A stretch of 64,000 bases of DNA from Actinomyces sp. oral taxon 897 (lineage in GTDB: Bacteria > Actinomycetota > Actinomycetes > Actinomycetales > Actinomycetaceae), in assembly GCF_002999235.1 (NCBI RefSeq), contig NZ_CP027236.1, positions 186,001-250,000 of the forward strand. Direction: 5' to 3'. The notes under the pieces are model-generated. The model was not told where the DNA came from. It saw nothing but the letters and a program-made list of their open reading frames with translations, and did no database searches. A program made the position numbers and the translations under genes. Numbering within the stretch: the stretch's first letter is position 1; the number at the start of each line of letters is the position of its first letter. Of the stretch, positions 55,248 through 64,000 are shown one piece after another.

Positions 55248-56615
55248 GTGACCCACGTCCTCATGATCCTCCTGGGGGTCCTGCTCACCGCCGGCACCGC
55301 GGTCTTCGTGGCCGCCGAGTTCGCCCTGGTCACCCTGGACCGTGCCACCGTGGAGACCCGGGCCGCCAGCGGGGACCGGCGCGCCGCCCACCTGCGCGGC
55401 TCCCTGTCCCACCTGTCCCTGTTGCTGTCCGGGGCGCAGGCCGGGGTCACGCTGACCACGGTCCTGCTGGGCTACACGGCCCAGGCCGCGCTCGCGGACC
55501 TGCTGAGCCAGGCCCTGGGCCCTCTCCTGGGGACGGTCGCCGCCGCCACCGCGGGGGTGGCCGCCGCCCTGGTGGTGGTCAACGCCTTCTCCATGGTCTT
55601 CGGCGAGCTCGTCCCCAAGAACGCCACCCTGGCCGACCCCCTGCGCGCGGCCGGCTACGTGGTGCCCGTCCTGGAGTGGTTCACCGCCCTGACCAAGCCG
55701 GTGGTCCTGGCGCTCAACGGCACCGCGAACTGGGTCCTCACCCGCCTGGGCATCACCCCGGCCGAAGAGATCTCGGGCACCCGCAGCGCCGCCGAGCTGG
55801 CCGCCCTGGTGCGGCACAGCGCTGAGGAGGGGACCCTGGACGTGTCCACCGCCGCGTTGCTGACCCGTTCCATCGGGGTGGGGCGGCTCACCGCCGTGGA
55901 CGTCATGACCGACCGCGGGCGCCTGCACACCGTGGACGAGGAGGACACCGCCGCCTCCGTCATCGCCCTGGCCCGCGTCACCGGCCACTCCCGCTTCCCG
56001 CTGATCGGCCAGGACGTGGACGACGTGCGCGGTATCGTCCACCTGCGCCGTGCCGTGGCCGTGCCCTACGAACGGCGTCACGAGGTCTCGGCGGCCTCCT
56101 CCTCCCTGGTCACCCCCGCCCCCCGGGTACCCGAGACCATGCCCCTGGCCAGCCTGCTGCTGGAGCTGCGCGCCCAGGGCAGCCAGATGGCCGTCGTCGT
56201 CGACGAGTACGGGGGCACCGCCGGGGTGGTGACCCTGGAGGACGCCATTGAGGAGATCGTCGGGGACGTGGCGGACGAGCACGACCGCCGTCGTGCCAGC
56301 GCGCACGCCACCCACACCGGGGACTGGATCGTCCCGGGCTGGATGCGCCCCGACGAGCTCGCCACACGCGCACGCATCCACCTGCCCGACGACGGCCCCT
56401 ACGAGACCCTCGCCGGCCTGGTCATGACCAGGCTGGGCAGGATCCCCCAGGTGGGGGACGAGGTCAGCGTCGCCCAGGTCGTGCTGCGGGTGGAGGCCAT
56501 GGAGGGGCGCCGGGTCACCCGCCTGCGGATCGTCCCCACCGCCCCGCCGGACGACGCCGAGAGCGCCCCGGGGCACGCGGACGCCCCCGGTACCACTGGC
56601 AGGAGGGGACAGTGA
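55248..56615 (+). CDS. CNNM-domain and CBS-pair membrane protein, first copy
   Basis: 455 residues. A CNNM/DUF21 membrane domain occupies about 1-190 ([20 protein letters not shown], ending with [15 protein letters not shown]), a CBS pair about 205-350 ([25 protein letters not shown]) and a CorC/HlyC transporter-associated domain about 365-440. Relatives include HlyC/CorC proteins and Mg2+ or Co2+ efflux proteins. GTG at 55248 behind GCAGGAGGGG. The next gene, a paralogue, overlaps by 4 bp, so they may work as a heteromer. Ion specificity is not readable from the sequence. Confidence 0.92.
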   Translation: MTHVLMILLGVLLTAGTAVFVAAEFALVTLDRATVETRAASGDRRAAHLRGSLSHLSLLLSGAQAGVTLTTVLLGYTAQAALADLLSQALGPLLGTVAAATAGVAAALVVVNAFSMVFGELVPKNATLADPLRAAGYVVPVLEWFTALTKPVVLALNGTANWVLTRLGITPAEEISGTRSAAELAALVRHSAEEGTLDVSTAALLTRSIGVGRLTAVDVMTDRGRLHTVDEEDTAASVIALARVTGHSRFPLIGQDVDDVRGIVHLRRAVAVPYERRHEVSAASSSLVTPAPRVPETMPLASLLLELRAQGSQMAVVVDEYGGTAGVVTLEDAIEEIVGDVADEHDRRRASAHATHTGDWIVPGWMRPDELATRARIHLPDDGPYETLAGLVMTRLGRIPQVGDEVSVAQVVLRVEAMEGRRVTRLRIVPTAPPDDAESAPGHADAPGTTGRRGQ

Positions 56616-57712
56616 ACTCAGTGGCAGCCCTGATCACGACCGTCCTCCTCCTCGCGGGCAACGCCTTCTTCGTAGGTGCCGAGTTCGCGGTCACCTCCGC
56701 GCGGCGCGCCTCCCTGGAGCCCCTGGCCCAGGCGGGTGACAGGCGTGCCCGCACCGCCCTGTGGGCCCTGGAGCACGTCTCACGCATGCTGGCCACCGCC
56801 CAGCTCGGCGTCACCCTGTGCTCCACCACCCTGGGCATGGTGGCCGAGCCCGCCATCGCCCACCTCCTGTCCGCCCCGCTCCGGGCCCTGGGGGTGTCGG
56901 CCTCCGGGGCCCACGGCGTGGCCGTGGTCCTCGCCCTGCTCCTGGTGGTCTACCTCCACGTCGTGGCCGGTGAGATGGTGCCCAAGAACATCTCCATCTC
57001 CTCCCCGGAGAACGCCGCCCGCTGGCTCGCCCCGCCCCTGGTGGCGCTCTCGCGCCTGTTCGGCCCGGTCATTACGGCCCTCAACGGGTACGCCAACTGG
57101 CAGCTGCGGATGCTGCGTATTGAGCCGCGCGAGGAGGTCCCCGCCGCCTTCACCGCCCAGGAGGTGGCCTCTATCGTGGAGATGTCCACCGCCGAGGGGG
57201 TCCTGGAGGACGACTCCGGCCTGCTGACCGGTGCCCTGGAGTTCTCCGAGGAGACCGCTGGCAGCGTCATGGTGCCCCTGGACCACCTGGTCACCCTGGA
57301 CGAGGGCTGCACCCCCCAGGACGTGGAGGCCGCGGTGACCGCGACCGGCTTCTCCCGCTTCCCGGTGGTGCGCCGCCCCGCGACGTCGGCGCCCGCCCCC
57401 CAGGAGGTGCCCCGGGAGCAGGCGGCTCCGGTCATTGTCGGCTACCTGCACCTCAAGGACGTGCTGGACGCGGACGGTCCGGCCCGTCACCGTCCGGTCC
57501 CCGCCTGGCGGGCCCGGGCCCTGGTCCAGGTGGGCGCGCAGGAGGAGGTCGAGGACGCCCTGGCGGCCATGCAGCGTTCGGGCGCGCACCTGGGCGCGGT
57601 CCAGGACGAGACCGGTGCCACTGTTGGCGTCGTCTTCCTGGAGGACATCCTGGAGGAGCTCATTGGTGAGGTGAAGGACTCCATGCAGCGTGACGACCAC
57701 CAGCGACATTAG
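56612..57712 (+). CDS. CNNM-domain and CBS-pair membrane protein, second copy
   Basis: 366 residues, paralogous to the preceding gene but without the C-terminal CorC/HlyC domain. The CNNM domain (AGNAFFVGAEFAVTSARRAS, AGEMVPKNISISSP) covers about 1-190. The CBS pair (about 205-355) has an insert after FSRFPVVRRP (ATSAPAPQEVPREQAAP) and ends GVVFLEDILEELIGEV. GTG start inside the previous stop (GTGA). Tandem long and short CNNM genes like this are common in actinobacteria. Confidence 0.92.
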   Translation: MNSVAALITTVLLLAGNAFFVGAEFAVTSARRASLEPLAQAGDRRARTALWALEHVSRMLATAQLGVTLCSTTLGMVAEPAIAHLLSAPLRALGVSASGAHGVAVVLALLLVVYLHVVAGEMVPKNISISSPENAARWLAPPLVALSRLFGPVITALNGYANWQLRMLRIEPREEVPAAFTAQEVASIVEMSTAEGVLEDDSGLLTGALEFSEETAGSVMVPLDHLVTLDEGCTPQDVEAAVTATGFSRFPVVRRPATSAPAPQEVPREQAAPVIVGYLHLKDVLDADGPARHRPVPAWRARALVQVGAQEEVEDALAAMQRSGAHLGAVQDETGATVGVVFLEDILEELIGEVKDSMQRDDHQRH

Positions 57713-58021
57713 GGCGACCCGGCCCGTGGCGGTCCCGGCCGGGCCTGGCGTGCCCGCGCGGGTCGCGCCCGCGCCCCTGGACGAGGAGGACCCGGGTCAG
57801 CCGGTGGCGTGCCCGCGCCGCGCCTGCTCCTGCCGCGGGCCCGGCTCGGTGGTCGCCCGTGAGCGGGGACGGCGCCGTGGCGGTCCTGCAGCGGGTGTGA
57901 GCAGGAGTCCTGGCGTCCCGGGGCGTACCTGGCTACTCTAGGAGGTGTCCAGGGCGGTGCGGAGGGCCTTGGGCAGCCGTCCGCGGACGGCTCGGTAGGA
58001 GCAGTGAGGGGGACCACAGGC

Positions 58022-59308
58022 GTGAGTACGCAGCCCGAGCAGCCGCTCACCCGGCGGCAGCGTCGTGAGCTTGAGCGTGCGGCTGAGGCCGCAGCAGGTC
58101 AGGCCGACACCCAGGAGGCCGGTGCCTGGACGCCCTCCTCGACGAGAAGGTCAGGACAGGATTCCCGCCCCGTCACCCCGTCCGCTCCGCCCGAGCCGGG
58201 GCCACCGCCGCCCGGGCTCTTCCGCTCCGCCCCGTCCCCGGACCTCCTGGGGCCCCCCGAGCCGCCAGCGCCTCCTGAGCCGCCAGTGGCCCCAGAGCCA
58301 CCGGCGCCCCCGGGCGGTCGTCCCACCAGCTCCCTGGCCCCGCTCCCGCAGCCACCGGGGTCGGCCCGTGCGCCCCGTCGCGCGGACCAGGAGCCCACGC
58401 TGAAGGTCCCGCCGCCCGGACTGGCCTCCCTGGAGGGCCGCTACGACCGTCTCGGCGCCGCGAGCGCCCGGGACGCCCGCCAGCGTGAGGCGGACATCGC
58501 CTGGCTGCGTGAGCACCGCCGGACCGGTATGGGGACCCTGGCCCGCACCGGCATCCTGGCGGCCCTGGCCGCGGTGACGGTGGTGGCCCCCCTGACCAGC
58601 TACTCGGGGCTGGGGGCCTCGGCCACCACCGTGGGCCCGGCCCAGGCGCGTGCCAGCGCGCGGGCCTCCTCGGTGGCCGCCGCCGTGCTGGGGTCGGACG
58701 CGGACATTGACTCCTCGACGGACAACTCCATGAACAACGTGCCTGACGCCGCCACCCTGGCACGTATCCGTGACGCCTACGCCAATGCCAAGGCCACCTG
58801 TACGGCCCCGGCCCCGGGGGCCAGTGGTGAGATGGCGGCCTTCAGCCCCGCGCCCTCCCTCGTCTACCCCATGGTGGAGGGGACCTACACCCTCTCCTCT
58901 CCCTACGGCTACCGTCTTCACCCCACCCTGGGGGTGCTCAAGCTCCACGCGGGGATGGACATGTCGGCCCCTGCGGGCACCCCCATCTACGCGGCGGCGG
59001 CGGGCACGGTGGTGGAGGCGGGCATGGTGGACGGTACCGGCACCGTGACCATCCAGCACGAGATCGACGGGAAGACCTGGTACACGAGCTACCTGCACAT
59101 GTACGAGGACGGGATCTACGTCAAGGTCGGTGACAAGGTCAAGGTGGGCCAGCTCATTGCGGGCGCGGGGTCGACCGGCTACTCCACGGGGCCCCACCTG
59201 CACTTTGAGGTCCGTACCGCCAATGACACCTCTGACGAGACCACCGTGGACCCCGCCGCCTGGCTGGTGGAGCACAAGGCCGCCCAGCTGACCACGGACT
59301 GCCTGTGA
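58022..59308 (+). CDS. M23-family (LytM-type) peptidoglycan peptidase
   Basis: 428 residues. A cytoplasmic N-terminus (LTRRQRRELERAAEAA) leads into a Pro-rich stretch (about 45-125); a hydrophobic segment near 178-198 (LARTGILAALAAVTVVAPLT) is the anchor or signal. The C-terminal M23 domain (about 285-415) has SPYGYRLHPTLGVLKLHAGMD, with the first zinc His and Asp, and GPHLHFEV with the last two His. All zinc ligands are present, so it is probably an active endopeptidase outside the membrane. GTG 58022 follows GAGGGGGA. The 309-bp gap before it holds no gene; TACTCT near 57933 is a candidate -10 box. Confidence 0.92.
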   Translation: MSTQPEQPLTRRQRRELERAAEAAAGQADTQEAGAWTPSSTRRSGQDSRPVTPSAPPEPGPPPPGLFRSAPSPDLLGPPEPPAPPEPPVAPEPPAPPGGRPTSSLAPLPQPPGSARAPRRADQEPTLKVPPPGLASLEGRYDRLGAASARDARQREADIAWLREHRRTGMGTLARTGILAALAAVTVVAPLTSYSGLGASATTVGPAQARASARASSVAAAVLGSDADIDSSTDNSMNNVPDAATLARIRDAYANAKATCTAPAPGASGEMAAFSPAPSLVYPMVEGTYTLSSPYGYRLHPTLGVLKLHAGMDMSAPAGTPIYAAAAGTVVEAGMVDGTGTVTIQHEIDGKTWYTSYLHMYEDGIYVKVGDKVKVGQLIAGAGSTGYSTGPHLHFEVRTANDTSDETTVDPAAWLVEHKAAQLTTDCL

Positions 59309-60144
59309 GGGGCGTGGTACGACGTCGTTCCTCCCGTCCCGTGGAGGTGGTGGCGCACCGCGGCGGTGCGGCTGAGGCCCCGGAGAACACCTGGTCCGCC
59401 GTGGAGCACACCGTGGACGCGGGTCTGACCTGGATGGAGACGGACCTGCGCGCCACCGCTGACGGGGTGGTCCTGCTGTGGCACGACCCGGACCTGGTGC
59501 GTACCACCGGGGTGGAGGGGGTCCTGCGCGACCTGACCTGGGAGGAGGTCTGCGAGGTGGACGCGGGGGACGGGCGGGCCCCGGTGCGGCTGGCGGACGT
59601 TCTGGCCTCCTTCCCCTCCCTGGGCCTGAACGTGGACCTCAAGGAGGACGCCGTGGTGGCCCCGGCCCTGGCGGCGGTCGGCCGTGCAGGGGCCTGGCGG
59701 CGGGTGCGGTTCGCCTCCTTCTCCTCCCGGCGCCTGCGCCAGGTCCGGCGTCGGGAGCCCAGGGCCCGTACCAGTCTGGGTACCACGGAGGTGGTCGGGC
59801 TGGTGTCTCGCTCGGTCAGTGCCGTGGGGGTGGGTGCCCTGAGCGGGCGCGGGCTGCTCCAGGACCCCGGTACGGGGCGGTGGGTGAGGCCGCGGCCCGG
59901 GGTGGTGCGTCGCCTGGTCCGGCCGTCCTGGCTCGGACGGGCTGACGCCGTCCAGGTCCCTGTCAGGCGGTCCGGGGTGGTTGTGGTGGGGCCCAGGGTC
60001 GTGGCGGCTGCTCACGAGGCGGGTCTGGAGGTCCATGTCTGGACGGTCAACGACCCTGCCCAGATGCTCTGGCTGGAGCGTATGGGGGTGGACGCCGTGG
60101 TCACGGACGTGCCCACCCTGGCGCAGGAGGTCCTGGGCGGCTAG
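59305..60144 (+). CDS. Glycerophosphodiester phosphodiesterase
   Basis: TIM-barrel GDPD of 279 residues that hydrolyses glycerophosphodiesters to sn-glycerol-3-phosphate and an alcohol. The catalytic motif AHRGGAAEAPENT (about 17-29) has the first His, Arg and Glu; METDLRATADGVVLLWHDPDL provides the metal-binding Glu and Asp and the second His; NVDLKE and VWTVNDPAQM follow. No signal peptide, so cytoplasmic. The GTG overlaps the M23 stop by 4 bp. Confidence 0.94.
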   Translation: MRGVVRRRSSRPVEVVAHRGGAAEAPENTWSAVEHTVDAGLTWMETDLRATADGVVLLWHDPDLVRTTGVEGVLRDLTWEEVCEVDAGDGRAPVRLADVLASFPSLGLNVDLKEDAVVAPALAAVGRAGAWRRVRFASFSSRRLRQVRRREPRARTSLGTTEVVGLVSRSVSAVGVGALSGRGLLQDPGTGRWVRPRPGVVRRLVRPSWLGRADAVQVPVRRSGVVVVGPRVVAAAHEAGLEVHVWTVNDPAQMLWLERMGVDAVVTDVPTLAQEVLGG

Positions 60145-60311
60145 GTCAGCGGGGTCCGGGCGAGCTGGCACCCAGAATGACAGGTGCTGAGCGGAGAAGG
60201 TAGCTTTCGGTCGAGAGTGATCAGATGTATGCTGTTCGCTGTGACCTGCCTGACCGTCTGCGGGTCACTCGTCGCATGGAGACCGCCACGCGAGCACAGG
60301 ATTTGTGAGGT

Positions 60312-61760
60312 ATGACGCACGTGACTACGGCTGCTGACATTGTCCCCATCAGTTTCGGAACCGGCGGCTGGCGCGCCGTCATCGCCGACGGCTTCACCCG
60401 CTTCAACGTCGAGCGCGTGGCCCAGGCCCTGGCGGACCGTATCCACGCCGAGGGCGTGGCGGACAGGCCCGTCGTCATCGGGTACGACCAGCGGTTCCTC
60501 TCCCCGGAGTTCACCTGGTGGGCCGCGGAGGTGCTGGCCGGCAACGGCATCCGCGCCCACGTCATCGACCGCGCCGCCCCCACACCCATGATCATGTGGA
60601 CGGTCCGCGACCTGGGCTGCGCCTACGGCGTGGCCGTGACCGCCTCCCACAACCCCGCCGCCTACAACGGCCTGAAGATCTTCACCGCCGGGGGCCGTGA
60701 CGCCGAGGTGGAGGTCACCACCCCGCTCCAGGAGCACGCCAACACCCTCCACGCCCCCGACGTCAGGCGCCTGGAGCGCAGGACCGCCCTGGCGCAGGGG
60801 GCCATCACCACCCAGACCTCCATGAACTGGTACATCGACGCCATCCTGGACGCGGTGGACCTGGAGGCGATCCGCCACGCGCACCTCAAGATCGTCCTGG
60901 ACCCCATGTTCGGGGTCTCGCGCACCTGCCTCCAGACGATCCTCATGACGGCGCGCTGCGACGTGGACACCATCCACGAGCGCCGCGACACCCTCTTCGG
61001 CGGGCGCCTGCCCAGCCCGTCGAGCGCCACCACCTTCGCCCTGGCCAAGGAGGTCCTGGAGCGCGGCGCGGCCCTGGGTATCGCCACCGACGGCGACGCC
61101 GACCGTCTGGGGGTCATTGACGACACCGGCGCCTTCCTCCACCCCAACCAGATCCTCGTCCTGCTCTACGACTACCTCCTGGAGGACAGGGGCTGGCACG
61201 GCCCGGTGGTGCGCAACGTGGCCACCACCCACCTGCTGGACCGGGTGGCCGCCGAGCACGGCGAGACCTGCTACGAGGTCCCCGTGGGCTTCAAGTGGGT
61301 CTCCGCCGCCATTGACAGGTACGACGCCGTCCTGGGCGGGGAGTCCTCCGGCGGTCTGACGGTGCGCGGCCACATCGCCGGCAAGGACGGCATCTACGCG
61401 GGCGCGCTCCTGGTGGAGATGGTGGCCAGGCGGGCCAAGCCGCTGTCCCGGATCTACGCCGACATCGTGGCACGCTACGGCCGTCTCGAGATGGTCGAGT
61501 CCAGCCTGGAGTTCGACCCCGAGGTCAAGGAGCCCCTGACCCGCCGCATTATGGTCCAGCGGGACCTGCCCGACTTCGGCCTGGAGGTCAGGACGGTCTC
61601 CACCGCCGACGGGTGCAAGGTCGTGTTTGCGGACGGCAGCTGGGTCATTACCCGCTTCTCCGGCACCGAGCCCCTCCTGAGGGTCTTCGCCGAGGCCGGG
61701 ACCACCGAGCAGGCCCAGCGCCTGGTGGACACCGTCCAGGACTACTACCAGCTGCACTGA
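60312..61760 (+). CDS. Alpha-D-phosphohexomutase (phosphoglucomutase/phosphomannomutase family)
   Basis: 482 residues with the four domains of the family. The N-terminus has FGTGGWRAVIAD; the phosphoserine loop is TASHNPAAYNG (about 114); the metal loop DGDADRLGV is at about 259; the sugar loop GGESSGGLT is at about 343; the phosphate-binding RFSGTEPLLRVF is near 453. The GTGGWRA start and short length fit actinobacterial Pgm/PMM-like enzymes. Glucose-1-phosphate versus mannose-1-phosphate cannot be decided. ATG at 60312 with weak GAGG upstream. Ends at a shared terminator. Confidence 0.92.
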   Translation: MTHVTTAADIVPISFGTGGWRAVIADGFTRFNVERVAQALADRIHAEGVADRPVVIGYDQRFLSPEFTWWAAEVLAGNGIRAHVIDRAAPTPMIMWTVRDLGCAYGVAVTASHNPAAYNGLKIFTAGGRDAEVEVTTPLQEHANTLHAPDVRRLERRTALAQGAITTQTSMNWYIDAILDAVDLEAIRHAHLKIVLDPMFGVSRTCLQTILMTARCDVDTIHERRDTLFGGRLPSPSSATTFALAKEVLERGAALGIATDGDADRLGVIDDTGAFLHPNQILVLLYDYLLEDRGWHGPVVRNVATTHLLDRVAAEHGETCYEVPVGFKWVSAAIDRYDAVLGGESSGGLTVRGHIAGKDGIYAGALLVEMVARRAKPLSRIYADIVARYGRLEMVESSLEFDPEVKEPLTRRIMVQRDLPDFGLEVRTVSTADGCKVVFADGSWVITRFSGTEPLLRVFAEAGTTEQAQRLVDTVQDYYQLH

Positions 61761-61765
61761 GGTGC

Positions 61766-61802
61766 CGGGAGGGCCGCGGGCCCCGTCCCGGCGGCCCTCC
61801 CG
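61766..61802. terminator. Bidirectional terminator between the hexomutase and iron ABC genes
   Basis: Perfect 12-bp stem CGGGAGGGCCGC/GCGGCCCTCCCG (61766-61777 and 61791-61802) with a 13-nt loop. It lies between two convergent stop codons and can serve both. Confidence 0.85.
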
Positions 61803-61839
61803 ACGTCGGGGTGAGGATCCTGCCCGCGCCGTGGGCCCC

Positions 61840-62598
61840 TCAGGAGTAGTACAGGGCCAGGCGGTGCCCGTCGAACTCGCGCACCGTTATGGCCTGGCCG
61901 TAGATCTGCTCCAGCACCGGGGTGGTCATAATCTGCGCGGGTGTGCCGTGGGCGGCCACCCGCCCGTGGCGCAGGGCCAGGATGGAGTCGGCCCACACGG
62001 AGGCGTAGTTGACGTCGTGCAGGACCAGGACCACGGTCCTGCCCAGCTCGTCGGCGGCCGCGCGCAGGCGGCGCATCATCTGCGTGGCGTGGGTCATGTC
62101 CAGGTTGTTGAGGGGCTCGTCCAGGAGGACGTAGGGCGTGTCCTGGGCCAGCACCATGGCCACGAAGGCCCGCTGACGCTGCCCCCCGCTCATCTGGTCC
62201 AGGCGGCGGGTGGCCAGGGCCTCCAGGTCCATCCACTCGATGGCCTTCTCCACCGCCCTGTGGTCCGCCTCGGTGGGCCGTCCCCCGTTGTGGGGGAACC
62301 GGCCGAAGGACACCAGGTCACGCACGGTCAGGCGGACCGTGAGCTGGTTGTCCTGGCGCAGCACGGCCATGGTGCGGGCGAGCTCGCGGGTGTCGGTGCG
62401 GCTGACGTCCAGGCCGCCGACCGTCACGGTCCCGGCGTCGGCCCCCAGCAGGCGGGCGATAATGGACAGCAGCGTGGACTTGCCCGCCCCGTTGGGGCCG
62501 ATGAGGCAGGTGACGCCGCCCGCGGGCAGGTCCACGGTAATGTCGTCGAGGACCAGGGAGCTTCCGTAGGACTTGGAGACCTGGTCGATGGAGATCAC
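61840..62598 (-). CDS. Iron-chelate ABC transporter ATP-binding protein (FecE/FepC type)
   Basis: 252 residues. Walker A GPNGAGKSTL (about 36), signature MSGGQRQR (about 138), Walker B YVLLDEPLNNLD (about 158) and H-loop LHDVNYAS are present, with the ending EIYGQ-like (LEQIYGQAITVREFDG) seen in siderophore ATPases. GTG start at 62598, overlapping the permease stop by 4 bp. It energises the two FecCD permeases encoded upstream. The binding protein is not in the window and probably lies beyond the right edge. Confidence 0.93.
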   Translation of the reverse strand: MISIDQVSKSYGSSLVLDDITVDLPAGGVTCLIGPNGAGKSTLLSIIARLLGADAGTVTVGGLDVSRTDTRELARTMAVLRQDNQLTVRLTVRDLVSFGRFPHNGGRPTEADHRAVEKAIEWMDLEALATRRLDQMSGGQRQRAFVAMVLAQDTPYVLLDEPLNNLDMTHATQMMRRLRAAADELGRTVVLVLHDVNYASVWADSILALRHGRVAAHGTPAQIMTTPVLEQIYGQAITVREFDGHRLALYYS

Positions 62599-63545
62599 GA
62601 GTGCCTTCCTTCCCGCACGAGGAGGGTAATGAGCAGGAGCCCCCCGAGGAGCTCGACAATGACGGACAGGACGGTGGACCACTTCAGGACGTGCTGGAGC
62701 ACGGTCTGGCCCCCTACCAGGGTGAGGACCGCGCACAGGGCGGACGCGGGCAGGGTGACACCGTGGTGGTAGGTCCCCGCCAGGCGGTATCCCAGGTGGG
62801 CCACGAGCAGCCCCAGGAAGGTGATCGGGCCGACCATGGCGGTGGACACCGACACCAGGACCGCCGCCAGGACCAGGACGAGGCGCGTCTGGCGGTCCAC
62901 GTCCACCCCCAGGGAGGCGGCCAGGGGGCGGCCCAGGAGCAGCACGTCCAGCACGTGCCGCCGGTGCCACAGGGCCAGGGAGGTCAGTGCCACCACGGCG
63001 CCGCCGGCCCACAGCAGGTCCGTGCTCACGTTGCTGAAGGAGGCGAAGAGCCGGGACTGGAGGATGAGGTACTCGTTGGGGTCCAGCAGGCGCTGGATGA
63101 AGACGACCACCGAGCGCAGGAGGGTGCCCAGGATGACGCCTGCCAGGACCAGGACGTGGATCTCCCGGCCGCTGCCCAGCAGCGTGCTGACGAGGAGCAC
63201 GGAGACGACGACCATGACCAGGGTCGTCAGGGCGAACTGGGCCAGGGAGGGGATCCAGGCCAGGGCGGCACCACCCAGGACGAGCACCACGAGGGTCTGG
63301 ACCATGGCGTACAGGGCGTCCAGCCCCATGATCGAGGGCGTCAGGATGCGGTTGCCGGTCACGGTCTGGAAGACGACGGTGGACACCGCCACGGCCCACC
63401 CCACGATCCCCAGGGCAGCCAGGGTCGGCAGGCGGAAGCGGAGCGTGAGGGAGGGGTTGGGGGAGCCCACCAGGAGGAAGGCGGCCACGGCGAGGGCCGC
63501 CAGGAGGGTCAGGAGCGCCAGGCGCACGGCGGGACGGGCGGTCAT
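62595..63545 (-). CDS. Iron-chelate ABC transporter permease, second subunit (FecCD family)
   Basis: 316 residues with about nine or ten membrane segments. LTLRFRLPTLAALGIVGWAVAVS resembles the FecCD R-x-PR entry region, and ILTPSIMGLDALYAMVQT, AMVGPITFLGLLVAHLGYRL and HHGVTLPASALCAVLTLVGG are the conserved later motifs. ATG at 63545, overlapping the first permease by 4 bp. This subgroup looks like the enterobactin/vibriobactin type (CeuC, VctG) rather than haem transporters, but the ligand is inferred. Confidence 0.93.
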   Translation of the reverse strand: MTARPAVRLALLTLLAALAVAAFLLVGSPNPSLTLRFRLPTLAALGIVGWAVAVSTVVFQTVTGNRILTPSIMGLDALYAMVQTLVVLVLGGAALAWIPSLAQFALTTLVMVVVSVLLVSTLLGSGREIHVLVLAGVILGTLLRSVVVFIQRLLDPNEYLILQSRLFASFSNVSTDLLWAGGAVVALTSLALWHRRHVLDVLLLGRPLAASLGVDVDRQTRLVLVLAAVLVSVSTAMVGPITFLGLLVAHLGYRLAGTYHHGVTLPASALCAVLTLVGGQTVLQHVLKWSTVLSVIVELLGGLLLITLLVREGRHS

Positions 63546-64000
63546 CGGGTGCTCCTGAGCAGCATGATGAGGAAGAGGAGGGAGCCGACCACACCCATGA
63601 CGAGCCCCACGGAGATCTCGTAGGGGTGGTTGACCAGGCGCCCCAGGACGTCGCAGGCCAGGACCATGACGGCGCCGCCGACGGCCATCCACGGCAGGGA
63701 GCGGCGCAGGCTGTCCCCTGCCACCAGGGAGACCATATTGGGCACCACCAGGCCCAGGAAGGGCAGGGAGCCGACCACCACCACCGTGACCGCGCTGGTC
63801 AGGGAGACGATCACCATGCCCAGGGCCATTGTACGGTCGTAGGCCAGGCCCAGGCCCACGGCCCGGTCCCGCCCCAGCCCGGCCACGGTGAAGCGGTCCG
63901 CGGCGAACCAGGCCACCAGGGTCATGACCCCCACCCCCCACAGGAGCTCGTAGCGTCCGGCGACCTTGCCGGAGAGGTCGCCGCTGGTCCAGGCCCCCAG
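63542..64000 (-). CDS. Iron-chelate ABC transporter permease, first subunit (FecCD family), N-terminus cut by window edge
   Basis: At least 152 C-terminal residues; the frame is open to the edge and the start is beyond it. Membrane segments include MTLVAWFAADRF, the coupling loop AGLGRDRAVGLGLAYDRTMAL, VVVGSLPFLGLVVPNMVSLVAGD and the family ending GRLVNHPYEISVGLVMGVVG. With the second permease and the ATPase it forms one operon reading leftward. Confidence 0.92.
   Translation of the reverse strand: MGAWTSGDLSGKVAGRYELLWGVGVMTLVAWFAADRFTVAGLGRDRAVGLGLAYDRTMALGMVIVSLTSAVTVVVVGSLPFLGLVVPNMVSLVAGDSLRRSLPWMAVGGAVMVLACDVLGRLVNHPYEISVGLVMGVVGSLLFLIMLLRSTR

Noticed and set aside
57690..57941. 83-residue frame after the second CNNM gene
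   Set aside because: Arg/Gly/Pro-only composition overlapping the end of the CNNM gene; no start signal.

Overview
The window is high-GC DNA from an actinobacterium, most likely a member of the Actinomycetaceae (Actinomyces or Schaalia type). Supporting signs are a fused E1/E2 2-oxoglutarate dehydrogenase (Kgd), monomeric isocitrate dehydrogenase, the clpS-DUF2017-murI cluster, DUF3039 next to a DEAD/DEAH helicase, a 24-residue bL37-like ribosomal protein, a SigR/RsrA pair and many apparently leaderless genes. The genus is an inference; no rRNA gene is present.

Layout. 1-2.8 kb: an NCS2 permease (cut by the window edge) and an esterase. 2.75-12.7 kb: a sialic acid uptake and catabolism locus, made of a GntR/FCD regulator, a peptide-family ABC transporter of the SatABCD type with a fused permease-ATPase, then nanA, nanK and nanE. 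A common GTCAGAC operator core sits at three promoters. 13-17 kb: HU, a two-gene ABC exporter and nagB, which completes the route to fructose-6-phosphate except for nagA, not found here. 17-30 kb: DUF3039/helicase, pncB, clpS-DUF2017-murI-MBL hydrolase, a membrane protein, an L,D-transpeptidase-like protein without its catalytic Cys, rdgB-rph, a MhuD-like haem oxygenase and a SIMPL protein. 30-31 kb: tRNA-Leu and two tRNA-Lys genes. 31-41 kb: pip, ATP-grasp, YccF, GNAT, rsgA-aroA-icd and a DoxX protein.

41.6-44.4 kb is the most unusual part. Four consecutive noncoding RNA genes, each behind its own sigma70-type promoter with an 18-bp spacer, lie upstream of rsr, the bacterial orthologue of the Ro60 autoantigen (TROVE plus vWA domains). 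Each RNA has a Y-RNA-type long stem with a conserved internal loop and TTAYCG motif, and carries a tRNA-like T-arm. In the first RNA the module folds on paper as a complete circularly permuted tRNA: anticodon-stem strand, variable loop, T-arm, acceptor stem, D-arm, anticodon-stem strand. The other three vary it: no acceptor, an expanded acceptor, or no D-arm. An 18-bp terminator closes rsr.

44.5-49 kb: a small HTH protein, sigR-rsrA with a probable SigR-type promoter that would give an N-terminally extended isoform, an LRV-repeat membrane protein and the bL37-like gene. 49-64 kb: cutC, an SGNH hydrolase, kgd, two CNNM/CBS membrane proteins, an M23 peptidase, a GDPD, a phosphohexomutase and an iron-chelate ABC transporter running off the right edge.

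A recurring trait is in-frame low-complexity or tandem-repeat insertion inside otherwise conserved proteins: the esterase, DUF2017, MurI, RsgA and AroA.
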